Assembly: GCF_039543525.1 (NCBI RefSeq)
Contig: NZ_BAABJX010000057.1
Location: 3,864 to 67,863 of the forward strand
Reading direction: 5' to 3'
Length of the DNA: 64,000 nucleotides
Origin: Algivirga pacifica
GTDB taxonomy: Bacteria; Bacteroidota; Bacteroidia; Cytophagales; Flammeovirgaceae
Both the position numbers and the translations under genes were made by a program. A model generated the notes under the pieces. That model saw nothing but the letters and a program-made list of their open reading frames with translations. It did no database searches and was not told the DNA's origin. Positions 9,346 through 17,220 of this stretch are shown here, in pieces (within the stretch, counting starts at the first letter, position 1; each line of letters begins with the position of its first letter).

Positions 9346-10596
9346 TCAACCACAATGTGTAAAAATTTCCTGAGAGACCTCTATTCCAGGTGAAAGTTTC
9401 AATACTTTTTTCCAAATTTCACACGCTTCCCTCCGCTCACCCTGATGGTGTAATATTTGCCCATGAAGGTAGTAAACACTCCAAGCTTCAGGACGAACAA
9501 ACTCCGCCCAAGTACAATTCTCTATAGCTTTGGCGTATTTACCTTGTTGAAACAATAGCTTTGCCCGAACATAAAATACCTCAAAATGATCATCCGAAAG
9601 CTTCTCTGGAGAAATTACAACGGCATAGGCTTTCCCATAGGTATTTTTATAACTATCAATAGCTATATCTGCAGCCTTATTCAAGTATTTAATCGCAATC
9701 TCATTTTGCTGAAATACTTCTGCGTACAACATAGCTACCTCTACATAAGCCTTTAGATTTTTGGGCTCTTTATGAATCCAGTATTGTAGTACATCCAAAG
9801 CCCCCATAGGTTGATCTAAAAAGCGATAACTATAAGCCAAGCGATAAAACAGCATACCCGAAAGCTCCCTGAGATTGCGCTCTTTCATTGGTCGTAGCAT
9901 GGCAATCACCCCTTGATAATCTTCCTGTTCAAAACTTACTTTACTTTCCCGCTTGATTTTTTGAATGAGCATAAATTTTTTACGCGTTGCCTCCCGATAA
10001 TAATCAATATGCTCATCCTCCTGAAATTGATATAGAATTTGATAAACCTCCACTAATGCTTCCGCATATTGCCCTGTCTTAATGTACCGATCCATGTCTT
10101 TAAAAATCTCATTCCGTTCCGCATTCTTTCTTTCCAACTCCACTTCTATATAATATTCCCTGATCTGAGCAGTAGCCGCGATCAAGACGAGTATACAGGT
10201 TGCTATAATGATGGTCCATTTTTGTGCAAAACGCTCCTCTTTAACCATTTCTTTGCGTTCCTTTTCAGCCTCGGCATTACTCCAGTCTGCCTGTTGATAA
10301 GCGGCATACTTATAAGGATCTGGAGCATAATAACGAGCAGTAGTATTCATTGCAGAGTATGATACTGATTGCTGATATTGCTGATTTAACAACTGAAGGT
10401 CGTATAAAGCGCGTTGAGAAGGGTCAGACAACACCTCATAGGCCGCTGATACTTCTTTAAACTTCTCCTCAAATGTGGTATCCCCTTGATGACGGTCGGG
10501 ATGGTATTGCATAGCTAGTCGTTTGTAGGCCACCTTAAGCTCCTTGGCAGAAACATTGGGGGATACCTCCAAAACATCGTAGAAAGTAATCCTCAT
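9346..10596 (-). CDS. Membrane-anchored J-domain protein with C-terminal TPR repeats
   Basis: 416 residues. A J-domain occupies about residues 1-68 (YDVLEVSPNVSAKELKVAYK, HPD at 32-34, FKEVSAAYEVLSDPSQRALYD). One membrane helix follows at about 127-145 (WTIIIATCILVLIAATAQI). The C-terminal ~270 residues are helical and TPR-like (YAEALVEVYQILYQF, GALDVLQYWIHKEPKN, KAIENCTWAEFVRPEAWSVY). The HPD motif predicts DnaK stimulation at the membrane. There are no zinc-finger or DnaJ C-terminal domains, so this is a specialised co-chaperone whose clients are unknown. Confidence 0.88.
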   Translation of the reverse strand: MRITFYDVLEVSPNVSAKELKVAYKRLAMQYHPDRHQGDTTFEEKFKEVSAAYEVLSDPSQRALYDLQLLNQQYQQSVSYSAMNTTARYYAPDPYKYAAYQQADWSNAEAEKERKEMVKEERFAQKWTIIIATCILVLIAATAQIREYYIEVELERKNAERNEIFKDMDRYIKTGQYAEALVEVYQILYQFQEDEHIDYYREATRKKFMLIQKIKRESKVSFEQEDYQGVIAMLRPMKERNLRELSGMLFYRLAYSYRFLDQPMGALDVLQYWIHKEPKNLKAYVEVAMLYAEVFQQNEIAIKYLNKAADIAIDSYKNTYGKAYAVVISPEKLSDDHFEVFYVRAKLLFQQGKYAKAIENCTWAEFVRPEAWSVYYLHGQILHHQGERREACEIWKKVLKLSPGIEVSQEIFTHCG

Positions 10597-10780
10597 ATTC
10601 TCTTACAGAAAAGGGAAATGTAATGGGTTATTGATAGGAAGGGAAGCTCCGAACAAGCAGAACACCCTATAATAAGATAGGGATTTTTGAGCAGGATGTA
10701 AACAAGGTTTTACAAGAGTGTGCCCTTAGCTATAAAAAGTACCTTAGGACAGTCCAATAGTACTATTTGGAAGGGAAAAA

Positions 10781-10818
10781 GGTAAAAAGTAATTAGATTT
10801 CCTCTATTACTTTTTACC
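10781..10818. repeat. Inverted repeat, GGTAAAAAGTAAT word
   Basis: Arms GGTAAAAAGTAATTAGA and TCTATTACTTTTTACC pair with a single one-base bulge. It lies between two minus-strand genes. TTACCTTTTACCTCTTACTTTTT-like sequence also occurs near 1131-1156. Confidence 0.7.
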
Positions 10819-10861
10819 TATTACCTTTTCTCTCCTTGAATATATGATGTTAGGAGGTCGT

Positions 10862-11068
10862 TCATGAGGCGATCTCTTCTATTTCATAATCCTTCCCTTC
10901 TCCATATCTCAGAAGATCCTCTAAGGTATACTGCTCCAAAGTATTTAGGTCTTTCAGGAGAAAGTTCTCTTTACCTATTGCTTCCATGATCTCAAACTCA
11001 AAGACTTCTCCGTGGTTGGTCAAGCGGTAGGCAAGCCCTACACGCATTGTATTAATCGCTATACTCAT
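10862..11068 (-). CDS. Small conserved-looking hypothetical protein
   Basis: 68 residues, ATG start. The sequence (MSIAINTMRVGLAYRLTNHG, FEFEIMEAIGKENFLLKDL, TLEDLLRYGEGKDYEIEEI) is soluble and acidic at the C-terminus, with no membrane segment. Composition looks genuinely protein-like rather than repeat-derived. I recognise no named domain. It lies between the J-domain gene and the S24-type repressor on the same strand, but hairpin elements on each side suggest separate mRNAs. Confidence 0.6.
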   Translation of the reverse strand: MSIAINTMRVGLAYRLTNHGEVFEFEIMEAIGKENFLLKDLNTLEQYTLEDLLRYGEGKDYEIEEIAS

Positions 11069-11136
11069 ACCTTATTAGTTGCTGTCTCAATAATATTTTG
11101 ATCATCCATTTATTTGCTATACTGTTAAATGGCTTT

Positions 11137-11269
11137 GTTGAATCGTTGATTCGTTGAATTGAGCTTCGCTCGTTGATTCGAGTTGAACTATTGATTGATA
11201 TATATACTCTTACAACATATCAACTCGAATCAACGAGCGAAGCTCAATTCAACGAATCAACGATTCAAC
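11137..11269. repeat. Long perfect inverted repeat, 50-bp arms
   Basis: Arms 11137-11186 and 11220-11269 are exact reverse complements over 50 bp, with a 33-nt loop. Each arm contains the nested mini-hairpin GAGCTTCGCTC and several GTTGA(A/T)TCG words. There is no terminal U-tract. The same words build the elements at 23665, 37631 and 41905. Confidence 0.95.
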
Positions 11270-11295
11270 TAAGCTGTTTAGCAATATAATGGTAC

Positions 11296-12069
11296 TTATG
11301 CGTCCTTGTAAAGCTGATCCTTCAACGTCTCAACAGCTTGCTTCAGTGCTTCATCGCCCTGCAAATCAGGAAAAGCCCTACCAATATGTGCGGTATATTT
11401 CCAAACCTCTCTTACCTCTTCAATCGACATATCATAATGCGGATAAATAGGATTCGTTGATTTCAACAATAATTTCCCGGTCGTCTCAATTGTATTAAAT
11501 ACTTGCTTGAAAACTATTCCTTCTGCAGTCACGAGAATACAAGTATCACCATCTTTGACAGAGGTCCAATCCGTCACCAGCATACCTATAACAATATCAC
11601 CAGACTGTAAGGGAAGCATAGAATCTCCAGACAACTCAAAAGCCCTATACGTATTATAATGATCCAGGAAAGGCAACTGGTATTTTGGTAATTCCCTTAA
11701 ATACTCCGGATCTGCAAATCCACTGGAGTAACCTGCAGAAGCCTTTTCAGGAACCATTTCAATGTACTCTTCATCGGTGTGATCTACCGTAATGCTCAAT
11801 ACTCGCATCTGATCTCCTGCCGCAAACGATGTCAAGGCCTCTTTTCTTTTGGCTTCCTGCAATGCTTGTTCCCTTAGATCTTTCTGCATCAAATCATCTA
11901 GAGAAACGTTAAAATAATTAGCAATGTTTAGTAAAATATCTAAACGAGGCTCTCTATTGGCCTCATAAGCTCCTATATTCTTTCTGGAAACCCCTACTGC
12001 ATCCCCTAATTCCTGTTGTGTGACATTATGAAGCTGTCGAAGGTATTTTAAATTAATGTTGAAAAACAT
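11296..12069 (-). CDS. XRE-type repressor with S24 (LexA/CI-like) self-cleavage domain
   Basis: 257 residues. A helix-turn-helix occupies about residues 5-60 (LRQLHNVTQQELGDAVGVSR, NIGAYEANREPRLDILLNIA). The C-terminal S24 domain has Ser150 in LSGDSMLPLQSGDIV and Lys188 in GIVFKQVF. The spacing of 38 is close to the LexA Ser-Lys dyad. A candidate Ala112-Gly113 cleavage site lies in EKASAGYSSG. This supports a DNA-damage- or stress-responsive, self-cleaving repressor of the CI/LexA kind. No phage structural genes are nearby. It is divergent from a glucosaminidase gene, and the 143-bp gap contains an AATGATCA dyad that could be its operator (inference). Confidence 0.9.
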   Translation of the reverse strand: MFFNINLKYLRQLHNVTQQELGDAVGVSRKNIGAYEANREPRLDILLNIANYFNVSLDDLMQKDLREQALQEAKRKEALTSFAAGDQMRVLSITVDHTDEEYIEMVPEKASAGYSSGFADPEYLRELPKYQLPFLDHYNTYRAFELSGDSMLPLQSGDIVIGMLVTDWTSVKDGDTCILVTAEGIVFKQVFNTIETTGKLLLKSTNPIYPHYDMSIEEVREVWKYTAHIGRAFPDLQGDEALKQAVETLKDQLYKDA

Positions 12070-12130
12070 AACATATTTTTGCTAAAATTTTTGACAATTA
12101 AATTTTCATTGTTTTTATTTGTGACAAGGA

Positions 12131-12162
12131 AATGATCAAAAAAGAAACATTAATTGATCATT
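12131..12162. promoter_or_regulatory. Possible operator, AATGATCA-N16-TGATCATT
   Basis: Perfect 8-bp inverted arms at 12131-12138 and 12155-12162 lie in the space shared by the S24-type repressor and the glucosaminidase gene. Position and symmetry suit a dimeric repressor site. No binding evidence exists. Confidence 0.4.
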
Positions 12163-12212
12163 CACTCAAAAACGAGACAAAGGAATCGCTTAAAATATAA
12201 ACACCACAGAAA

Positions 12213-13250
12213 ATGAGATCCGTACACTTTATCCTTCCCGTTTCCTATAAAAGCAATGTGATTTGTTGTGGGTATACCAGAGGTGGCTTTTACCTATCCT
12301 TTAGAGAAAAGATCTACCGTCTGGAATTTACTCAACGCTCTGCTCTTATCCTTGGGGCATTCGTTCTTACAGCTGCTTGTTTCCATGCATTATTAGACAC
12401 TTCAGAACCAAGTACCACCTTACAGTCCTCCGTACATGCCGCTACACCTCCTGATTACACGATTAACCGAAATGACGTAATCGGTTCTATGATGGAAGAC
12501 TTTATCGCCTTGGAAGAAGCTTCTCTCAAGCATAAGAATGCAGATATTAGAGAATCCTTTACCATCAAGAAACAATTGATTCTTTCCCGCTATCTTATAC
12601 AAGCGAAAGTGAATCGTCCCGACCAACTTTCAGATGAATCTTTACTCTCCTTAAATCAAGAAGTCAGTGACTTGTTTCTTGAGTTAGTTGTTCCTAGCCT
12701 TAACCTACCGAATCACGTTCATCGCTTCTTTACGGCTGAAAAGCCTCTGAGAAAGCTAGAAACGGCTCTTATGGAGCAAGCCAAGTATCATGTTCCTGCT
12801 TCCATCAAGCTTGCCCAAGCGGCATTGGAAACAGGCTATGGCCAACGCGTGATCAATAATAACTACTTTGGAATAAAAGATAAGAGTGGTAGAAATAGTC
12901 CATCGATCACCACCGAGTATTATACCCATACAGAGTACAAATTTAATCAGCATAAAGTAATCTCTCACGAAAAAGTCCAAAAAGGAGGCAGAACCCTATA
13001 TAAATGTATTGTCAAGGACAGTTTTCAACATTACACTACTCCTTGGGAATCGTTCAGAGGACATTCTATTTTTCTCAGCCAGAATAAGCGTTATTCTCCT
13101 CTCTTCACAAAAGGAAGAAACTACAAAGCCTGGGCAGATAAAATTGGATCTACAAAATATGGAGGCGTAGGATATGCTACCTCTCCAATCTACGGAGAAC
13201 TACTGAAAAAAATTATCCAGCGTTATCACCTTGACTTGTTGGATTATTAA
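12213..13250 (+). CDS. Glucosaminidase-domain (GH73-like) cell-wall hydrolase
   Basis: 345 residues. An N-terminal cytoplasmic tail is followed by one hydrophobic segment (SALILGAFVLTAACFHALL, about 43-61) that could anchor or export the protein. The C-terminal ~150 residues match the GH73 glucosaminidase family: YHVPASIKLAQAALETGYGQ with probable catalytic Glu near 206, NNYFGIKDKSG, then YTTPWESFRGHSIFLSQNKR, YKAWADKIGSTKYGGVGYAT and YGELLKKIIQRYHL. Members cut the GlcNAc-MurNAc bond in peptidoglycan. The position opposite a LexA/CI-type repressor suggests regulated lysis or wall remodelling (inference). Confidence 0.88.
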   Translation: MRSVHFILPVSYKSNVICCGYTRGGFYLSFREKIYRLEFTQRSALILGAFVLTAACFHALLDTSEPSTTLQSSVHAATPPDYTINRNDVIGSMMEDFIALEEASLKHKNADIRESFTIKKQLILSRYLIQAKVNRPDQLSDESLLSLNQEVSDLFLELVVPSLNLPNHVHRFFTAEKPLRKLETALMEQAKYHVPASIKLAQAALETGYGQRVINNNYFGIKDKSGRNSPSITTEYYTHTEYKFNQHKVISHEKVQKGGRTLYKCIVKDSFQHYTTPWESFRGHSIFLSQNKRYSPLFTKGRNYKAWADKIGSTKYGGVGYATSPIYGELLKKIIQRYHLDLLDY

Positions 13251-13412
13251 GAGCTTGTTTGAAGTATTAATTCAGATAGAAAATTCCTTTAATCACTATT
13301 CAAATCAATCCATATTTTCATCAAATAGAACCACTATTATCTTCAAATCTGACTTGATTTGAATAGGTTATAGAAATTTTCTCTATCTAAATCAGTATTC
13401 CAAACAAACTCT
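13250..13412. repeat. Long imperfect inverted repeat between convergent genes
   Basis: Arms of about 58 bp (13250-13307 and 13355-13412) pair with several mismatches; examples are AGAGCTTGTTTGAAGTATT against AATACTGATTTAGATAG-side sequence, and TGATTTGAATAG against CTATTCAAATCA. The left arm starts inside the glucosaminidase stop codon. A separate intrinsic terminator follows at 13454-13487. Confidence 0.75.
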
Positions 13413-13453
13413 AAGACCTTGAGATGAACTCTCTTGTACTGAATGCAAATATG

Positions 13454-13487
13454 AAAAAAGTCTGGCAGCTTCTACCAGACTTTTTTT
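13454..13487. terminator. Bidirectional intrinsic terminator
   Basis: GTCTGG..CCAGAC stem flanked by AAAAAA on the left and TTTTTTT on the right, so it can work on both strands. It serves the cobalamin adenosyltransferase unit on the minus strand and the glucosaminidase on the plus strand. Confidence 0.85.
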
Positions 13488-13496
13488 GATCCTTGA

Positions 13497-14081
13497 TTAA
13501 TGATCTCTCGGAATCCATTTAAGCTCCTCAGCGTTTAACTCCTTGGCCATCCAACGAGACAAGACGAATAGGTAATCAGACAAACGATTTAAATAGCGGT
13601 ACAAGATAGACTCTACATGATCTCCGTGATCCATCATTTCAATCACTCTTCGTTCCGCTCTTCTACATACTACTCTAGATAAATGACAAAAAGAAACTGC
13701 CTGATGTCCTCCCGGTAACACGAAATGTGTCAGTGGCTGCAATTGCACCTCCATCTTGTCAATCCAAGTTTCCAGCAACTGAATATCTTCTTCATGTAGA
13801 TCCGGCTTCTTCAATTTTGGTTTATCTGGATCTGCCGCCAGGGTAGCCCCCAATGTAAATAAGCGATCCTGAATTTCTTTTAACTCTTCTTTTTTGGAAA
13901 TATTGACTTCCTGATCTCTCACCAAACCAATATAAGACAATAACTCATCCACTGTACCGTAAGCCTCAATACGGATATTGGCCTTAGAAACTCTTTTTCC
14001 TCCAAATAAGGAAGTATCTCCTTTGTCTCCTGTTTTTGTATAGATTTTCATAGGTTCTCTTGATATCTTTTGGTCTTCCAT
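13497..14081 (-). CDS. ATP:cob(I)alamin adenosyltransferase (PduO type)
   Basis: 194 residues. Motifs of PduO-type adenosyltransferase are clear: KIYTKTGDKGDTSLFGGKRV near the N-terminus (ATP loop), GTVDELLSYIGLVRD, FVLPGG, and CHLSRVVCRRAER. The enzyme transfers the adenosyl group from ATP to cob(I)alamin to make coenzyme B12. The first ATG overlaps the upstream stop codon (TAATG), implying coupling. A second ATG ten codons in (MKIYTK) gives the family's usual N-terminus and is a fair alternative. No cobalamin riboswitch or B12-dependent enzyme is visible nearby. Confidence 0.94.
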   Translation of the reverse strand: MEDQKISREPMKIYTKTGDKGDTSLFGGKRVSKANIRIEAYGTVDELLSYIGLVRDQEVNISKKEELKEIQDRLFTLGATLAADPDKPKLKKPDLHEEDIQLLETWIDKMEVQLQPLTHFVLPGGHQAVSFCHLSRVVCRRAERRVIEMMDHGDHVESILYRYLNRLSDYLFVLSRWMAKELNAEELKWIPRDH

Positions 14082-17074
14082 TAGAAAGACATTTGTTCCT
14101 GCAGTTTATTAACCTCTTTAGTATAAACTTCCTGCAGCTTGTATTGTTCCTCAGTATCAAGATACTCAAAACTATCGGACAAGGTTTGATCCGCAAATGT
14201 CTCCAGACCATTGCGTAGACAAAACTGTATATAAGTCTTGTTTACTTTATACGATGCTGGCATTCGTTGTAAAGCAGAGTAGATCACCTCGTAAGCTACA
14301 TCATACGGTTTATTCTTTTCACAAAATGCCAAATAACCAATAACCGGATCTACTTCATAAGGAATACCCTTTAAAGCTTCCTGATAGTATTCTTCCGATA
14401 ATTCCTGATTTCTCGTTTCAAAATAGCGAGCTAAGAAATATTGCTTCCACCCTTGTTGATGATAAGGTAGCTCCAAGGCCTCCAAAGCAGACAACATATC
14501 CTCTTGTAGTTCCTGATGAGCTTGAACTCTCCATTTCAATAACTTCCCTTCAGGAGTAGTTCGCAACGTATTAAACTGTTCCAATACCTGGGCAGCCTTA
14601 ATATAATCTTCTTCCTTCAACGCCTTAAGTACCCATTCTTCCTGTAGCTCATTCTGAATAGAAGAATCAGTAATCGACTCACATAATGACTGAAATTGCT
14701 GTAATGTAAGCTGCTTCATATTCCAATAGGCAAACTTATACTTCAAAGGGTCCTCTACGTCACTACTCATATACCCTTCTATTTGTGTCGGGTCGCTCTC
14801 CATCACTTGCAACCATCCTTGTACTTCTTCTGTATAAGCCGGATATAAAGTTTCTACATTGTTTAGCCATATTTTAGCTGAAGAGTATTCTCTTAAAGCA
14901 ACCTTACTCAATGCTAAAGGCAACACAGCATTCCTGTTTCCTGCCAAAAAAGATATCTCAAAGAACGAAGAAGCCTTATATACATTCCCATGTTGTAGCA
15001 TCAGGAGTCCCAATTGATAAGCATAATATCCTCTGTGGGAAACATTCTTCTCAAACACCTCTTCCCAAAGTGTGACAGCAGTGGCTACTTCTCCTTTCTT
15101 CAGATGTACAACTCCCCTTGCAAAACGCAAGAAAGACTGATAATTAAAATTATAAGGTTCTAGTGCTTCTACCTGAGTGAGAAGAGTTGTATCTACAGCT
15201 GCTTCTTGATTCAATAAATAATTATAGGTATAACAAAGGTTGTCCGTTGACAATATACTATCCTTAAGTACTTCCTTTTTAAAGCTGTCAGTTGATTTAA
15301 CCCCTGCTCTGGTCAAATAAGATAGGTTATTAGCTATTTCCGCTACAGCGCCTCCTTTCTTTAATTGCACTTCTTCTCCAGAAGGCTTTTCAGCAATAAG
15401 TGCCATATAATTTTGAGTAGCTAATGGACTCCCTATCTCTTTCCCTTTTTCCAGATAAAGAAACGCAGAATCTCTTTGCCCCATATTCTGATAAGTCATT
15501 CCCAGATTATTATACAATAATGCATTATCAGGATGACGCTCTAATCCTTTCTCTAGTACCATAATGGCATCTAATCCTCTCTCTTGTTGCTGATAATAAT
15601 TTGCTAATCCAATATACCCTTGAGGCAAGTTCTCACGCTCCATAGACTCTTTTAAGAACAATACACGCTCATTCGCCTTATTAGGACCACTTGCTAAGAA
15701 TGCTCTGCTATAATCTATTCTAGCGCTTGGTCGATAAACTTCTGCTATCCCATATAGCTGTTCCGCTAACGTTTGATCATTGTTTAAATAGCTAGCATCT
15801 GCCTGAGCAATATAATAAGCCGAAAGAGTCTGTTTATAATTGGGAAATCCAGTCATTATCGAAAAAATAAAAACTAAAAATACTCCTAGTCCCCAACCAA
15901 TCCAGTTCTCATCTGTACTTCCTTTATACAAAAATTGAAAAACAGGGATATTAGAAGATAGTTCTTTATAGAAAACCGTTACGAGGTATACCAAAAAGGC
16001 TGCGCCCATTCCCAAATAAATAATGCTCATTACTCCTTCATAAGCAATGATCAAAGGCTGATTAAACATAATCAAGGCAAACGCCATACTCCCACTGGCG
16101 ATAATCCCCATACCAGTATATAACCAAAGAATTACTCGTTCTTCTCCTATTGCCTTTTGATACATCACATATTGCTGACGAATTAACCAAAACCCTAGCC
16201 CTGTGGATATAATAAACAAGACAAAGGGCGACAAGTACATAATCCCTAAGTCTACCTGATAATAATGATGCAAAAACCCATAAACCAAATTCAACAGGTA
16301 GATCCCCATAAAACCGTAAAGGTGCTTTATGGTTTGTCTTCCTCCTTCCAGTACCGTATCCCCTGCCACCAGATAAAGAATCCCAACAGGAATAATTTGG
16401 GCACTAAACAATACGAAAAAAGCAGTTAACACCACTGGAACTGCAACTCCTTCACTCAATAAAGTCACCAAAGGATTCACTAATACCGAATGGTCCAATA
16501 GCCAATAAACAAAAGCACTGATTGCTACTATAAACGATAAGAATCGCCATAAGGAAGGTACTGGAAATACAAAGCGGTAACTTGCTGTCAATCCTAAAGT
16601 GATCAATAATACCATCACTAAAGGTAGCTTAGTGTGTATATCTGTAAATACCTGATGTACTTCCAGTCTCAAACTTGCAAAGAGAAAAAATACTACCCCT
16701 AAGCCAATATAAAACCATATTCCCCTCATATGAGAAAGTGCAGTAAGCACCATACTCACCCCTAATAGCAAAAAAAGTCCATAATAAGGGTAATAGGTGG
16801 ACGTCAAGTCCAAGAGTGTCGTATCATACTGACTATTCAATGTATATACATTCCCGATACTCTTGAAGCTACTGAGCAAATAATCCACTTCAAATAACAC
16901 TGTAGGAAGTGCTTTCAAATCACTTTGCTCCAATAAAGGAATGGTCGTACTCTCTGTATTCCAAAAAGAATAAAGAAAGAAAGACAGTGCCAAGAGCACA
17001 CCTGCCCCACCTATTCCCAAAAGTACTTTGTCTACAGACTTCCAGCCTGTCCAATAAAAAAAGTTACGCATCAT
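14081..17074 (-). CDS. Polytopic membrane protein with C-terminal TPR domain, unknown function
   Basis: About 997 residues from the ATG at 17074; a GTG lies one codon earlier. The first ~430 residues contain roughly ten to twelve hydrophobic helices (for example VLLGIGGAGVLLALSFFLY, GLFLLLGVSMVLTALSH, FIVAISAFVYWLLDH, MGAAFLVYLVTVFY). The rest is cytosolic or periplasmic TPR-like helices (GLANYYQQQERGLDAIMVLE, NALLYNNLGMTYQNMGQRD). I recognise no enzyme motif. The stop overlaps the adenosyltransferase start by one base. A role as an envelope scaffold is possible, but nothing in the sequence proves it. Confidence 0.75.
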   Translation of the reverse strand: MMRNFFYWTGWKSVDKVLLGIGGAGVLLALSFFLYSFWNTESTTIPLLEQSDLKALPTVLFEVDYLLSSFKSIGNVYTLNSQYDTTLLDLTSTYYPYYGLFLLLGVSMVLTALSHMRGIWFYIGLGVVFFLFASLRLEVHQVFTDIHTKLPLVMVLLITLGLTASYRFVFPVPSLWRFLSFIVAISAFVYWLLDHSVLVNPLVTLLSEGVAVPVVLTAFFVLFSAQIIPVGILYLVAGDTVLEGGRQTIKHLYGFMGIYLLNLVYGFLHHYYQVDLGIMYLSPFVLFIISTGLGFWLIRQQYVMYQKAIGEERVILWLYTGMGIIASGSMAFALIMFNQPLIIAYEGVMSIIYLGMGAAFLVYLVTVFYKELSSNIPVFQFLYKGSTDENWIGWGLGVFLVFIFSIMTGFPNYKQTLSAYYIAQADASYLNNDQTLAEQLYGIAEVYRPSARIDYSRAFLASGPNKANERVLFLKESMERENLPQGYIGLANYYQQQERGLDAIMVLEKGLERHPDNALLYNNLGMTYQNMGQRDSAFLYLEKGKEIGSPLATQNYMALIAEKPSGEEVQLKKGGAVAEIANNLSYLTRAGVKSTDSFKKEVLKDSILSTDNLCYTYNYLLNQEAAVDTTLLTQVEALEPYNFNYQSFLRFARGVVHLKKGEVATAVTLWEEVFEKNVSHRGYYAYQLGLLMLQHGNVYKASSFFEISFLAGNRNAVLPLALSKVALREYSSAKIWLNNVETLYPAYTEEVQGWLQVMESDPTQIEGYMSSDVEDPLKYKFAYWNMKQLTLQQFQSLCESITDSSIQNELQEEWVLKALKEEDYIKAAQVLEQFNTLRTTPEGKLLKWRVQAHQELQEDMLSALEALELPYHQQGWKQYFLARYFETRNQELSEEYYQEALKGIPYEVDPVIGYLAFCEKNKPYDVAYEVIYSALQRMPASYKVNKTYIQFCLRNGLETFADQTLSDSFEYLDTEEQYKLQEVYTKEVNKLQEQMSF

Positions 17075-17163
17075 CACTTCTACCTATATCATAAAAAATG
17101 TGGATTGTAAGTTTAGCTATCCAAAAATACGTATTGAAGAGAAGAACCAATAATTAAAGTCAA

Positions 17164-17193
17164 TAAAAAAAGGGAAGCCGGATGGCTTCCCTT
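17164..17193 (-). terminator. Intrinsic terminator of clpC
   Basis: On the minus strand, AAGGGAAGCC-ATCC-GGCTTCCCTT is followed by a run of Ts. It sits 28 bp after the clpC stop codon. Confidence 0.92.
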
Positions 17194-17220
17194 ATATTTA
17201 TAGCATTACTATATTCTAAT

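Noticed and set aside
11296..13250. Prophage remnant
   Set aside because: The repressor and hydrolase resemble phage modules, but there is no integrase, att site, capsid or tail gene in the surrounding sequence.
13497..14081. Cobalamin riboswitch upstream of the adenosyltransferase
   Set aside because: The gene starts inside the stop codon of its neighbour and no B12-box-like sequence was seen.
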